Below, in pieces: positions 30,017 through 41,185 of a DNA stretch of 41,185 nucleotides. This DNA comes from Prorocentrum cordatum (taxonomy: Eukaryota > Sar > Dinophyceae > Prorocentrales > Prorocentraceae): assembly GCA_963575745.1 (NCBI GenBank), contig CAUYUJ010007458.1, positions 380,001 through 421,185 on the forward strand, written 5' to 3'. A model generated the notes under the pieces. That model saw only the letters and a list, made by a program, of their open reading frames with translations, was not told where the DNA came from and ran no database searches. The position numbers were made by a program, and so were the translations under genes. Within the stretch, counting starts at the first letter, position 1. Each line of letters begins with the position of its first letter.

Positions 30017-31253
30017 ACTGTCTTGGGGGCGTCCCCTTTGGGGGGCCTCTGGGGCCGTCTCGGGACGATCTTTGCGGCCTCTAGGGCCGTCTTGGGCCGT
30101 TCTGGGTTAGAAAAGGCGATGACCCGAAACACCTTCAAAAACCTGAGGAAGACCTATGTGTTTGGCCTCTTGAGGCCCTCTCGGGGGCCATTTGGAGGGC
30201 CTCTGGAGCCGTCTTGAGGCTCTCTTGGACCGTTCAAGAGGCCATCTGGGGCCATCTTGGAACGCTCTTGGGTGGTCTTGGGCTCTCTTCGAGCGCCCTT
30301 GGGCCGTCTTGGAGCCCTCTTGGACTTCTCTTGGGGTTTCCTTGGGCCGTCTTGGGAGTATCTTGGGCCGTTTGGGGCGCTTCTGGGGCCGTCTTTGGGG
30401 GCGGGGGGGGGGTGTTATCCAGAATCTCCCACCCTACGCCACTCCCCTGGGCCCCTCCTTAGAACGCGTCGCTCACCTGGGCCGGCACGGGAGGAACAGA
30501 AAGAATGTTGCAGAAACGTGCCCGAGAAAGCTCCTGGCACCGCTCGCTTTTTGGGAGCCTTGGTGTTCAGAGCTTTTTACGTTACAGTTCGCTCTATTAT
30601 TTGGCGTCTCTGGGCCGTCTTGGGGGCCCTTTGGGGGCCCTTTTGGACCGTATTGGGGCCCTTCTGGACCGTCTTGGGGCCCTCTTGGGTCGTCTCGGGG
30701 GCTCTTCTGGGCCGTCTTGGGGCGTCTTGGAGGCCTTTGGCCGTCTTGGGGCTTCTTGGGGTCCTCTGAGGGGCCTCTCGGGGCCCTCTTGGGGCTGTCT
30801 TGGGGGCGTTTTTTTTGGGGGGGGTCCGAGGGCAAGTTGGCACTTTGGCTGATCCGAAGGCATGTAGTGTGGGCATCCAAGAGCTGGGCTCGATGTGGGA
30901 AGCCGACCCTGGCACTCGCTGCCGCCTTGAACATATGCCGTATCCGAAAATCCGGCACGGAACCCTTTAAGTCCGTGGCCGAATTCTTCAGATTCGCGGG
31001 GAACGGGTAGCACGACAGCGTGGATCGGCCGCCCGCCGGGACGCCGGCGGCCCGCGCCTTTTGCGAGGGCCGCTGCATCTGGGGTTGGCTTCGGCCCGTG
31101 ACCAACTGCACGCCTCCCGGCCCTCGCTTTTCGAGGAGACGAGCGGCGTGGCAACATGCCTCGACCGCAGCGCAGGCATTCGCGAGGGCTCGCTGCCGCT
31201 GCACCAAACAAGGAGTGGCCAAAATGGAATTCGACAAGCAAGGCTTGGAGGGC

Positions 31254-31778
31254 TTAGCGATGGGCTGCAAGACCAAGCGCCGCAGCCAGGGCGAGCAGCG
31301 GCGCCGTCCGGAACGCCGCGCGGGGGGCCGCGGGGCTCGTCGTGTCGTCGGCCACGGTGGTGTCCGTCAGGCGGCGCTCGTCCGCCATCGTGGTGGACTC
31401 GTCCACTGCTGCCCCAGCCGCGTTGCCCACGAACAGGAGCGCGAGGAGCGCCAGGAGCACGGTGCCAAGGGCGCCGCCTCTAGCTGCGGCGCTCGTCGTG
31501 TCGTCGCCCATGGTGGTGTCCGTCAGGCGGCGCTCGTCGGCCATCGTGGTGGACTCGTCCAGCGCCGCACCCGCCGCGCTGCCCACGTAGAGACAGGCGA
31601 GGAGCGCCAGGAGCACGGTGCCAGGGCTTCCGGTGCGAGACGCGGCGCTCGTTGTGTCGTCGGCCATGGTGGTGTCGTCCGTCAGGCGGCGCTCCTCCAT
31701 GGTCGTGGTCTGCTCATCGGCGACGCAACCATGGCTGGACAGCACCAGGGCGCACACGGCGAGCACCACGCGGTTCAT
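31254..31778 (-). CDS. Secreted or membrane protein with three ERRLTD modules, copy 2
   Basis: 174 residues, identical to copy 3 and differing from copy 1 only at residues 133 (Asp instead of Asn) and 142 (Val instead of Met), both in module 3. Signal peptide 1-20; hydrophobic segments at about 54-73, 106-125 and 159-172; ERRLTD three times. I saw no other differences in the ORF between copies. The intact frame in all three argues for constraint or very recent duplication. Transcription and trans-splicing are assumed, not visible. Function unknown. Confidence 0.7.
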   Translation of the reverse strand: MNRVVLAVCALVLSSHGCVADEQTTTMEERRLTDDTTMADDTTSAASRTGSPGTVLLALLACLYVGSAAGAALDESTTMADERRLTDTTMGDDTTSAAARGGALGTVLLALLALLFVGNAAGAAVDESTTMADERRLTDTTVADDTTSPAAPRAAFRTAPLLALAAALGLAAHR

Positions 31779-31841
31779 CGCGGCAAGGGCGGAGCGGCAA
31801 GAGGCCGAGCGTGCGCAGACGAAGCGGGGTATGCCAGAGGC

Positions 31842-31861
31842 CTTGATGCAGAAGGCTACGG
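31842..31861 (-). other. DinoSL relict upstream of copy 2
   Basis: Identical to the relict of copy 1, 63 nt upstream of the ATG. Confidence 0.65.
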
Positions 31862-33179
31862 ACTGTCTTGGGGGCGTCCCCTTTGGGGGGCCTCTGGGGC
31901 CGTCTCGGGACGATCTTTGCGGCCTCTAGGGCCGTCTTGGGCCGATCTGGGTTAGAAAAGGCGATGACCCGAAACACCTCCAAAAACCTGAGGAAGACCT
32001 ATGTGTTTGGCCTCTTGAGGCCCTCTCGGGGGCCCTTTGGAGGGCCTCTGGAGCCGTCTTGAGGCTCTCTTGGACCGTTCAAGAGGCCATCTGGGGCCAT
32101 CTTGGAACGCTCTTGGGTGGTCTTGGGCTCTCTTCGAGCGCCCTTGGGCCGTCTTGGAGCCCTCTTGGACTTCTCGTGGGGTTTCCTTGGGCCGTCTTGG
32201 GAGTATCTTGGGCCGTTTGGGGCGCTTCTGGGGCCGTCTTTGGGGGCGGGGGGGGGGTGTTATCCAGAATCTCCCACCCTACGCCACTCCCCTGGGCCCC
32301 TCCTTAGAACGCGTCGCCCCACCAGAACGTCATCACTCGTACCTCGCTCTTTCCGTCACCTGGGCCGGCACGGGAGGAACAGAAAGAATGTTGCAGAAAC
32401 GTGCCCGAGAAAGCTCCTGGCACCGCTCGCTTTTTGGGAGCCTTGGTGTTCAGAGCTTTTTACGTTACAGTTCGCTCTATTATTTGGCGTCTCTGGGCCG
32501 TCTTGGGGGCCCTTTGGGGGCCCTTTTGGACCGTATTGGGGCCCTTCTGGACCGTCTTGGGGCCCTCTTGGGTCGTCTCGGGGGCTCTTCTGGGCCGTCT
32601 TGGGGCGGCTTGGAGGCCTTTGGCCGTCTTGGGGCTTTCTTAGGGGCCGCTTGGGGTCCTCTGAGGGGCCTCTCGGGGCCCTCTTGGGGCTGTCTTGGGG
32701 GCGTTCTTGGGGGCGTCTCTTTTTGTTGTCCGAGGGCAAGTTGGCACTTTGGCTGATCCGAAGGCATGTAGTGTGGGCATCCAAGAGCTGGGCTCGATGT
32801 GGGAAGCCGACCCTGGCACTCGCTGCCGCCTTGAACATATGCCGTATCCGAAAATCCGGCACGGAACCCTTTAAGTCCGTGGCCGAATTCTTCAGATTCG
32901 CGGGGAACGGGTAGCACGACAGCGTGGATCGGCCGCCCGCCGGGACGGCGGCGGCCCGCGCCTTCTGCGAGGGCCGCTGCATCTGGGGTTGGCTTCGGCC
33001 GAAGCCTACGCTTGATATGGCCCGTGACCAACTGCACGCCTCCCGGCCCTCGCTTTTCGAGGAGACGAGCGGCGTGGCAACATGCCTCGACCGCAGCGCA
33101 GGCATTCGCGAGGGCTCGCTGCCGCTGCACCAAACAAGGAGTGGCCAAAATGGAATTCGACAAGCAAGGCTTGGAGGGC

Positions 33180-33704
33180 TTAGCGATGGGCTGCAAGACC
33201 AAGCGCCGCAGCCAGGGCGAGCAGCGGCGCCGTCCGGAACGCCGCGCGGGGGGCCGCGGGGCTCGTCGTGTCGTCGGCCACGGTGGTGTCCGTCAGGCGG
33301 CGCTCGTCCGCCATCGTGGTGGACTCGTCCACTGCTGCCCCAGCCGCGTTGCCCACGAACAGGAGCGCGAGGAGCGCCAGGAGCACGGTGCCAAGGGCGC
33401 CGCCTCTAGCTGCGGCGCTCGTCGTGTCGTCGCCCATGGTGGTGTCCGTCAGGCGGCGCTCGTCGGCCATCGTGGTGGACTCGTCCAGCGCCGCACCCGC
33501 CGCGCTGCCCACGTAGAGACAGGCGAGGAGCGCCAGGAGCACGGTGCCAGGGCTTCCGGTGCGAGACGCGGCGCTCGTTGTGTCGTCGGCCATGGTGGTG
33601 TCGTCCGTCAGGCGGCGCTCCTCCATGGTCGTGGTCTGCTCATCGGCGACGCAACCATGGCTGGACAGCACCAGGGCGCACACGGCGAGCACCACGCGGT
33701 TCAT
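33180..33704 (-). CDS. Secreted or membrane protein with three ERRLTD modules, copy 3
   Basis: 174 residues, same as copy 2. Signal peptide 1-20, three 52-53 residue acidic/Thr-rich modules, two internal hydrophobic segments ending AGAA followed by VDES or LDES, and a hydrophobic C-terminus. It lies 1,926 bp after copy 2 because its insert and spacer carry extra sequence: the 22-bp trailer insertion and about 44 spacer bp that copy 2 has lost. No family is recognised. Alternatives are a multi-pass membrane protein, a repeated-peptide precursor, or a decaying retrocopy kept intact only by recent duplication. Confidence 0.7.
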   Translation of the reverse strand: MNRVVLAVCALVLSSHGCVADEQTTTMEERRLTDDTTMADDTTSAASRTGSPGTVLLALLACLYVGSAAGAALDESTTMADERRLTDTTMGDDTTSAAARGGALGTVLLALLALLFVGNAAGAAVDESTTMADERRLTDTTVADDTTSPAAPRAAFRTAPLLALAAALGLAAHR

Positions 33705-33767
33705 CGCGGCAAGGGCGGAGCGGCAAGAGGCCGAGCGTGCGCAGACGAAGCGGGGTATGCCAGAGGC

Positions 33768-33787
33768 CTTGATGCAGAAGGCTACGG
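33768..33787 (-). other. DinoSL relict upstream of copy 3
   Basis: Identical to the relicts of copies 1 and 2, 63 nt upstream of the ATG. Confidence 0.65.
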
Positions 33788-34149
33788 ACTGTCTTGGGGG
33801 CGTCCCCTTTGGGGGGCCTCTGGGGCCGTCTCGGGACGATCTTTGCGGCCTCTAGGGCCGTCTTGGGCCGATCTGGGTTAGAAAAGGCGATGACCCGAAA
33901 CACCTCCAAAAACCTGAGGAAGACCTATGTGTTTGGCCTCTTGAGGCCCTCTCGGGGGCCCTTTGGAGGGCCTCTGGAGCCGTCTTGAGGCTCTCTTGGA
34001 CCGTCCAGGAGGCCATCTGGGGCCATCTTGGAACGCTCTTGGGTGGTCATGGGCTCTCTTCGAGCGCTGTTGGGCCGTCTTGGAGCCCTCTTGGACTTCT
34101 CGTGGGGGCTCCTTGGGCCGTCTTGGGAGTATCTTGGGCCGTTTTGGGC

Positions 34150-35836
34150 GATGATACAAGAAGCTCCCAAACAAGGTCTACTCATCCTTCTCCCCATCCG
34201 CCTGTGTCTTCCCTCTCCTCATCCGCCTCTTCCTCATCCACTTGTTCCCCGAAGGGCCTCCACAACGGCTGGGGAAACGCATGGTCCGGCAGCGTTGCCA
34301 AACGTTGCCCAAACGCTCGGCCACATAGGCGTATCCTAAAATGCAGGAGGCAGCGGCGATTCGCCGTAGGCGTCTTCGATGAAGATTGCAAGTCGGACGA
34401 TCGGCTCATCTGCGAAACTGCCTCGCAAGAAGGGTGGACGAGCTCCAAGCCGGTGCTCTCTGCTGGCGCCCTCCACACCACGGGGAGCTTCTGAGCTGCC
34501 TCTCCCGCTTCGCTGCTGGCCCTGGAGTGGGGCGGAGGCGCTTGACTGAGCTGAGCTCCAGCGCTGGCGACACGGTTCCCAGAAACGTCGCGGCAAGGAG
34601 GGTCGTTTCACAGCCCTCCCCGGACAATTGCTCCCTGCCAACATGAAGCTGCACCCGAAACTTGAGCATGCCAGTTCGACAGAAGCTGATCAACCAGCCA
34701 GCCCCGCCCACCCCGCTCGTCACGAACTTCGGCGGTTCACTCGGCTCACCACAAGTCCCCCTGCCCCTGCGGCAAGTTCGTGCCACGATGACCCTGGCGT
34801 GGGTTTCTGACACGCCGCGGATCGCTCAACCGTAAACAATATGCGGATTTTCGATCGCCAGAGCGTGCCACATTGCTCCATATTGGCCGATTATGGGCCA
34901 CAAGCGACGCTCAACCTCGGACGCCCGCGGCGGCGTCGCCACAGCGTCCGCACGCCGCAAACCTGCCACACCCCCTTCTCAACTCACCCCCTCCTTCCCC
35001 ACCCTGACGCAGCCCCCTCCCTCCCTCACAACTCGAAGCCTGGAACGATCAAAGACCCCCCAAATGACTCCCGGGGTCACCCCGCGTCTGCGATCCTCAT
35101 GTGCTCGACAGCGAATAGCGACAGCATCCAGAGCCAGCAGCAGGGAGGAGGGGACGAATTGGAGACGATGGGAAATGCCTGGGCGGTGGTCGCCAGCCCT
35201 TGAAGCTTCCGTTGGAGCTCTCGGAGGTTGTTGGCGGCCCTGGAATGTCAGCATGGGCAGCAGCACCCATCCTGACCCCCCCCCGCCTTATCAGCCCATT
35301 GCCTGAAGCAGCGCACGCCACTCAGGACGTACATCAGGCTGGTCGCGCCGAACACAATCAAGGTGCTACCATACGGAAGGCAGAATACGGAACGAAGTGG
35401 CTCTTCTGGCCACGGCGGGCCTAGGCCACAAACAGGGTCTAAGACACCAATCTAAGGAACAGCCCGAAAACCAGAGCCCTTCCTTAGCCCAAAGCGGTCC
35501 TTACTTCAGCGTCTTGACTGCGCTGCAGCCATTGTCAGGCCAAGTCCCTTACATGCTCCACCGAGCCAATCCCTCTTCCCCCACGGCCCTCGCCGCCTGG
35601 AGGAGGCGAGGGAGGAGGTGGGGACGAGAGAAGAGGCGAATCGGGGGAGGAGCCGGCCGGCCTTCCGCAGCCAAAGGAGCGAGACGCCGACAGAGCAGAC
35701 AACGCGAGAGCAGGAAGAAAGAGATGGAGAGGACGCTCCCGAGGCACCCACAGGCCCTCGCAAATCGCCGAAGGTTGAGCAGGGACCGACCGTCCCGCAT
35801 TCCTGTAGTCCTACCATGAAATTCTCTTGTAGCCCA
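34150..35836. other. Unassigned DNA after the array
   Basis: The spacer repeat ends abruptly at 34,149. Overlapping frames occur on both strands. On the minus strand, 34,813-34,406 (135 codons) and 34,481-34,182 read continuous protein-like text across a frame change (CETTLLAATFLGTVSPALEL, then GLELVHPSCEAVSQM). On the plus strand 35,397-35,819 (140 codons) ends in Arg-rich sequence. None is recognised. Confidence 0.3.
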
Positions 35837-35959
35837 ATCGGGTTCTCAGAACAAAAACCATGTTCTTAGAACAGAAACCCGATGTGATAAAACAAAACAG
35901 ACTCCGCTAGAAATGTTCCACGAACTTTTGTGGTGGAAACCACAAAAGGTTCTTAGAAC
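35837..35959. repeat. Cluster of palindromes and a hairpin
   Basis: ATCGGGTTCTCAGAAC and GTTCTTAGAAC with AAACCCGAT form a 47-bp inverted repeat (35,837-35,883). GTTCTYAGAAC occurs three times (about 35,842, 35,862 and 35,949). GAACTTTTGTGGT and ACCACAAAAGGTTC form a near-perfect 13-bp hairpin with a 4-nt loop (35,922-35,952). It resembles a small foldback element remnant. Confidence 0.65.
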
Positions 35960-37908
35960 ATTGTTTGGTAGGGCTAGAGGCGAGCCAGGACGCTTCGCCA
36001 CTTCTTGAGAAGAACCATCAGTCGATCCTCGATCCTTCTCGAGCCTCGTTCCCAAATCATCGTCCTCGATCCTCAATCCTCGTCCTCGATCGTCCCCAGT
36101 GGCGCAGCCATCTGCCGCATGCTCAGCCAGGCCGACGGGGAGAAGAAGGAACGGCAAGAGACCAGTCGGCGGTGCTGCTCCTCCGGACCTCCACCCCCAC
36201 AGCCTCAAAAAGCCGACAGAGCCTAGCGGAGCCTGCAAGAAGCACGCGGAAGGTAGATCGAACACACACGCATCCCCCCTTGGCTCCTCCACCCCCACCA
36301 CTCCCTCCTTCCCCCACCTCACCATTCCTCCTGCCGGAGCTGGTGGCTGCCTGACCGAGGGGGCAAAGGGCGGCGGGCCAGCGGCCCTGGCCTCCAGTCG
36401 GGCGTCGGCACGTCGGCGGTCCTCGAGAGGGCCACAAACGGTCCGCCAAGGTTACACCGATCCTGGGCCCTCCCGGGACCCAGACCTCGAACGTCAAAAA
36501 CACCCGACGACGGGCGCTTGTCCCTGCGGTGGATGCCCGACGACAGGAAGTCTTCCATCAGACACCCAACCCGAGATCCCAGGACGTCCATTGACGTTTG
36601 GTGTGGGAACGTCACGCTTCCCGTAGCCAAACCATCGAAACCCGAGAAACCCAGGGCACCATGGATGCAAGCAGGGTGGTTCTTGGCTTGGGTCTCCACT
36701 GTAATCTCGAATTCGGGGGGCCATGTCCGGGCTCCGGAATCATCAAACAAAAATCAACCGCGGAAACCCAGGTGCTAGGGATGTCTTCGAGAGCTTGTGG
36801 GTTGGGCACAAGGGGGGAACAGAACGCGACGTCAGATGTGTGGGCCAACATTGCTGGTGGCGCGCAGTAGCAGGGGATGCGGAGGGGGGTGGCCTTCGAA
36901 GAAGGCGCGCTGCTCCTTTCTGCCAGGCATTATCACAATCCCCGAAGGAGGGAGAAGAACCCTTTTTTGTGAGAGATCCTTGCCTTCTTACAGTCCCCCT
37001 TGCCATTCGCTCCGGCTTACATATTTTTTAAGACCGGTTCCCATATTTGTTCTGAATCCATCCTGGCCGACTCTCCGAAGTGCTTCCAATCGTGCCGACG
37101 AGAAACCACATAAACAAACAAATCCCTCAACGACAACATCATCGGTCATGGTCGTCGCACCCCGTTGCAATGTTTTTTTGGCACCCGCTGTGAAGGTTAA
37201 GAAAAGCATCGTTTGACAACCTCAGATCTGGCCTGGCCGAGCCTGCTTCGCAAGCTCGGGAAGCTGGTTACCAAACTTGATAACCTGGCAGTGGCCAGCT
37301 CGAAATCGAGAGTTCCATATCCCAGACAATGGGAGCACGGCAGGCTCATGTCGTGACAACGCGGACGCTTGTTCTGGACCCCGCCTAAATGATTCAATAC
37401 TGGACGGCCCCAGCGTGCCGACAACTGAGGCCGTTCAAGGCTCGTCCGGTGCAGGTCGCTGGTGGAACACGACCTTGATAGCCAGCGCTGACATCTCGCC
37501 ACGTCAACGCAGCGCGAAACTGCCGCGATGAGAGATTGCGAATCTCGGACCCAAGGCTGCGACTGCAAGCGAATCGCGGGTCTATCTATCATCCACCGCC
37601 CAAGGGGCCGATGGACCCCAGGGAGGCGGCAAGGAGTTTGTTCTCCGGGATGAGGGTTGATTCCCCGGGAGAGCGGGTGGTTTTCCAGGTGGACTTTTGG
37701 TGGGTCCTACTGGGCTTCTGAGGATTCTGGCAGAAGGGCTGCTTCTCCAGGCGAGACCCGATCAAGGATCTGAAAACCCTGTCGAAGTTGCGTTCCTCAA
37801 ACCTAGACGCAATCCGTTCAGGCATCCCCGAAAACTTTGCACAAATCTGGCCTCGTCTACCCGCGGGCACAACTCTTCGTCGCAATACTCGTACATGTGA
37901 CGAATCAG
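35960..37908. other. Unassigned DNA
   Basis: Contains CCTCGATC-type short repeats at about 36,025-36,090. Unrecognised frames include minus 36,325-35,846 (159 codons), minus 36,750-36,319 (143) and minus 37,592-37,197 (131 codons, text such as MSLPCSHCLGYGTLDFELA). A 61-codon plus frame at 37,536-37,721 precedes the AGT tract. No RNA gene or repeat element was seen. Confidence 0.35.
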
Positions 37909-40816
<2,908 letters not shown>

Positions 40817-41040
40817 GTCCACTGGCCCCCTTGTGGCGCCAGCTGCAGGTTTCAGTTTCCACTGTGATAGTTCTGCTTTCGTCTTCGTAGTGTAAATTGT
40901 TACTGTACGCGCAAGGGGGGGCAGGGAGCCGAACAGAATTGGATGTATCACGCCCCTCCGGGGTTCCCAGAATTCCTGGAGAGTCGTGGGACACGTGAAA
41001 ATACATTCTCCTCCACCCTGGACCTTCCATACATGGAAAC
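40817..41040. other. Unassigned spacer
   Basis: Short non-repeat DNA between the AGT tract and the terminal minisatellite. Confidence 0.5.
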
Positions 41041-41185
41041 TCGCGTCCCCGAGGCCATCAACCCTAGTAGATTATCTAATAGTTGCGCCCCCGAGGCGGC
41101 AAACCCTTGTAAATTACACCATCGTCGCCCCCCGAAGACCACAAACCGGGGAAATTATACAACACTCGCGCCCACCCAGCCATCA
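41041..41185. repeat. ~41-bp tandem repeat running off the window
   Basis: Units begin TCGCGTCCCCGAGGCC, TGCGCCCCCGAGGCGG, TCGCCCCCCGAAGACC and TCGCGCCCACCCAGCC at 41,041, 41,084, 41,124 and 41,165 (periods 43, 40, 41). Each full unit ends in an A/T-rich part like GTAAATTACACCATCG. Confidence 0.85.

Larger units (their letters stand above)
28971..30017 (-). mobile_element. Processed spliced-leader retrogene insert, copy 1
   Basis: Minus strand: degenerate DinoSL at the 5' edge, 63-nt leader, 525-bp ORF, ~430-nt trailer, then a short A-rich remnant (GGAAAATAAGAGG). The 13-bp sequence CTGTCTTGGGGGC (plus strand) lies directly at both sides, 28,958-28,970 and 30,018-30,030, as expected for a target-site duplication. 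Leader relict, poly(A)-like end and target duplication together indicate retroposition of a mature trans-spliced mRNA by an RT element. Confidence 0.75.
30808..31862 (-). mobile_element. Processed spliced-leader retrogene insert, copy 2
   Basis: Same structure as copy 1. The minus-strand 3' end carries eight consecutive A (plus-strand T at 30,809-30,816), the clearest poly(A) remnant. Flanking CTGTCTTGGGGGC lies at 30,795-30,807 and 31,863-31,875. Confidence 0.75.
32703..33788 (-). mobile_element. Processed spliced-leader retrogene insert, copy 3
   Basis: Same structure. The 3' end on the minus strand has an A-rich remnant (GACAACAAAAAGAGACG), followed by an extra 12-bp spacer duplicate. CTGTCTTGGGGGC flanks it at 32,690-32,702 and 33,789-33,801. 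A 22-bp insertion at 33,001-33,022, absent in copies 1 and 2, duplicates GGCC and creates the perfect palindrome GGCTTCGGCCGAAGCC. Confidence 0.75.
26560..34149 (-). repeat. Tandem array: four spacers and three retrogene copies
   Basis: Spacers made of CTCTTGGGGCC-type repeats plus two conserved cores lie at 26,560-28,957 (enlarged by a 1,647-bp insertion), 30,031-30,794, 31,876-32,689 and 33,802-34,149. The last is cut off in mid-unit at GGGCCGTTTTGGGCG. Three ~1.05-kb gene inserts alternate with them. The gene start-to-start distances are 1,845 and 1,926 bp. Copies 2 and 3 are more alike than either is to copy 1. Confidence 0.93.

Noticed and set aside
29175-30110. 311-codon plus-strand frame opposite the ERRLTD gene, repeated at 31,020-31,955 and, shortened, at 33,012-33,881
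   Set aside because: It is antisense to a better-supported ORF, Arg/Gly/His-rich, runs on into the spacer minisatellite, and its start region differs in copy 3. The minus-strand frame has a signal peptide, modules and an upstream leader relict.
36621-36641. CCGTAGCC match to the start of the spliced leader
   Set aside because: The following bases (AAACCATCGAAA) do not match, and an eight-base match is expected by chance in a window of this size.

Overview
The window looks like nuclear DNA of a dinoflagellate. Four things point there. (1) A decayed reverse transcriptase/RNase H element reads like the large RT-like family found throughout dinoflagellate genomes. (2) Degenerate copies of the dinoflagellate spliced leader (DinoSL) sit just upstream of a gene, as expected for retroposed mRNAs. 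(3) That gene is tandemly repeated. (4) Most of the sequence is GC-rich, repeat-dominated and without clear genes. A Prorocentrum-like genome would fit, but the genus cannot be proved from the sequence. Any real genes outside the retrogene are probably exons whose splice sites (GT/GC/GA-AG in this group) I cannot resolve by eye, so most open frames are left unassigned.

Layout. 1-5,560: unassigned GC-rich DNA, (GAT)n and (TCC)n microsatellites, and one foldback repeat. 5,563-7,080: an (AGT)n tract that switches to (ACT)n. 8,690-9,860: first large block of a CCAAGAGG-type minisatellite that recurs at 13.6, 19.1-21.3, 26 and 26-34 kb. 10,270-10,816: six copies of a ~103-bp tandem repeat. 11,495-13,610 (minus strand): 5'-truncated, frameshifted RT and RNase H relic abutting a CCAAGAGG block. 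14,666-14,818 and 24,793-24,943: two copies of one ~150-bp inverted-repeat element. 17.46-18.2 kb: ~24-bp CACCACAG repeats inside a ~260-bp higher-order repeat. 19.1-21.6 kb: higher-order CCAAGAGG array with a ~1.16-kb segmental duplication. 22.5-24.7 kb: three foldback elements, a 60-bp minisatellite and a 100-N assembly gap.

The most informative region is 26,560-34,149. A spacer made of the reversed CCAAGAGG repeat alternates with a ~1.05-kb insert present three times. Each insert has, on the minus strand, a DinoSL relict, a 63-nt leader, an intact 174-codon ORF, a ~430-nt trailer, an A-rich end in at least copies 2 and 3, and a 13-bp direct repeat at both sides. This is the structure of a processed, spliced-leader-bearing retrogene that was later amplified as gene plus spacer. 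The predicted protein has a signal peptide and three 52-53 residue modules, each an acidic Thr-rich ERRLTD stretch followed (in the first two) by a new signal-peptide-like hydrophobic segment ending AGAA.

The spacer before copy 1 carries a 1,647-bp element with ~100-bp terminal inverted repeats and a TAG target duplication. The same spacer in copy 3 still shows the empty site. Inside the element, two arrays of 24-bp repeats face each other. 37,909-40,816 is a second long imperfect (AGT)n tract, and the window ends inside a ~41-bp tandem repeat.
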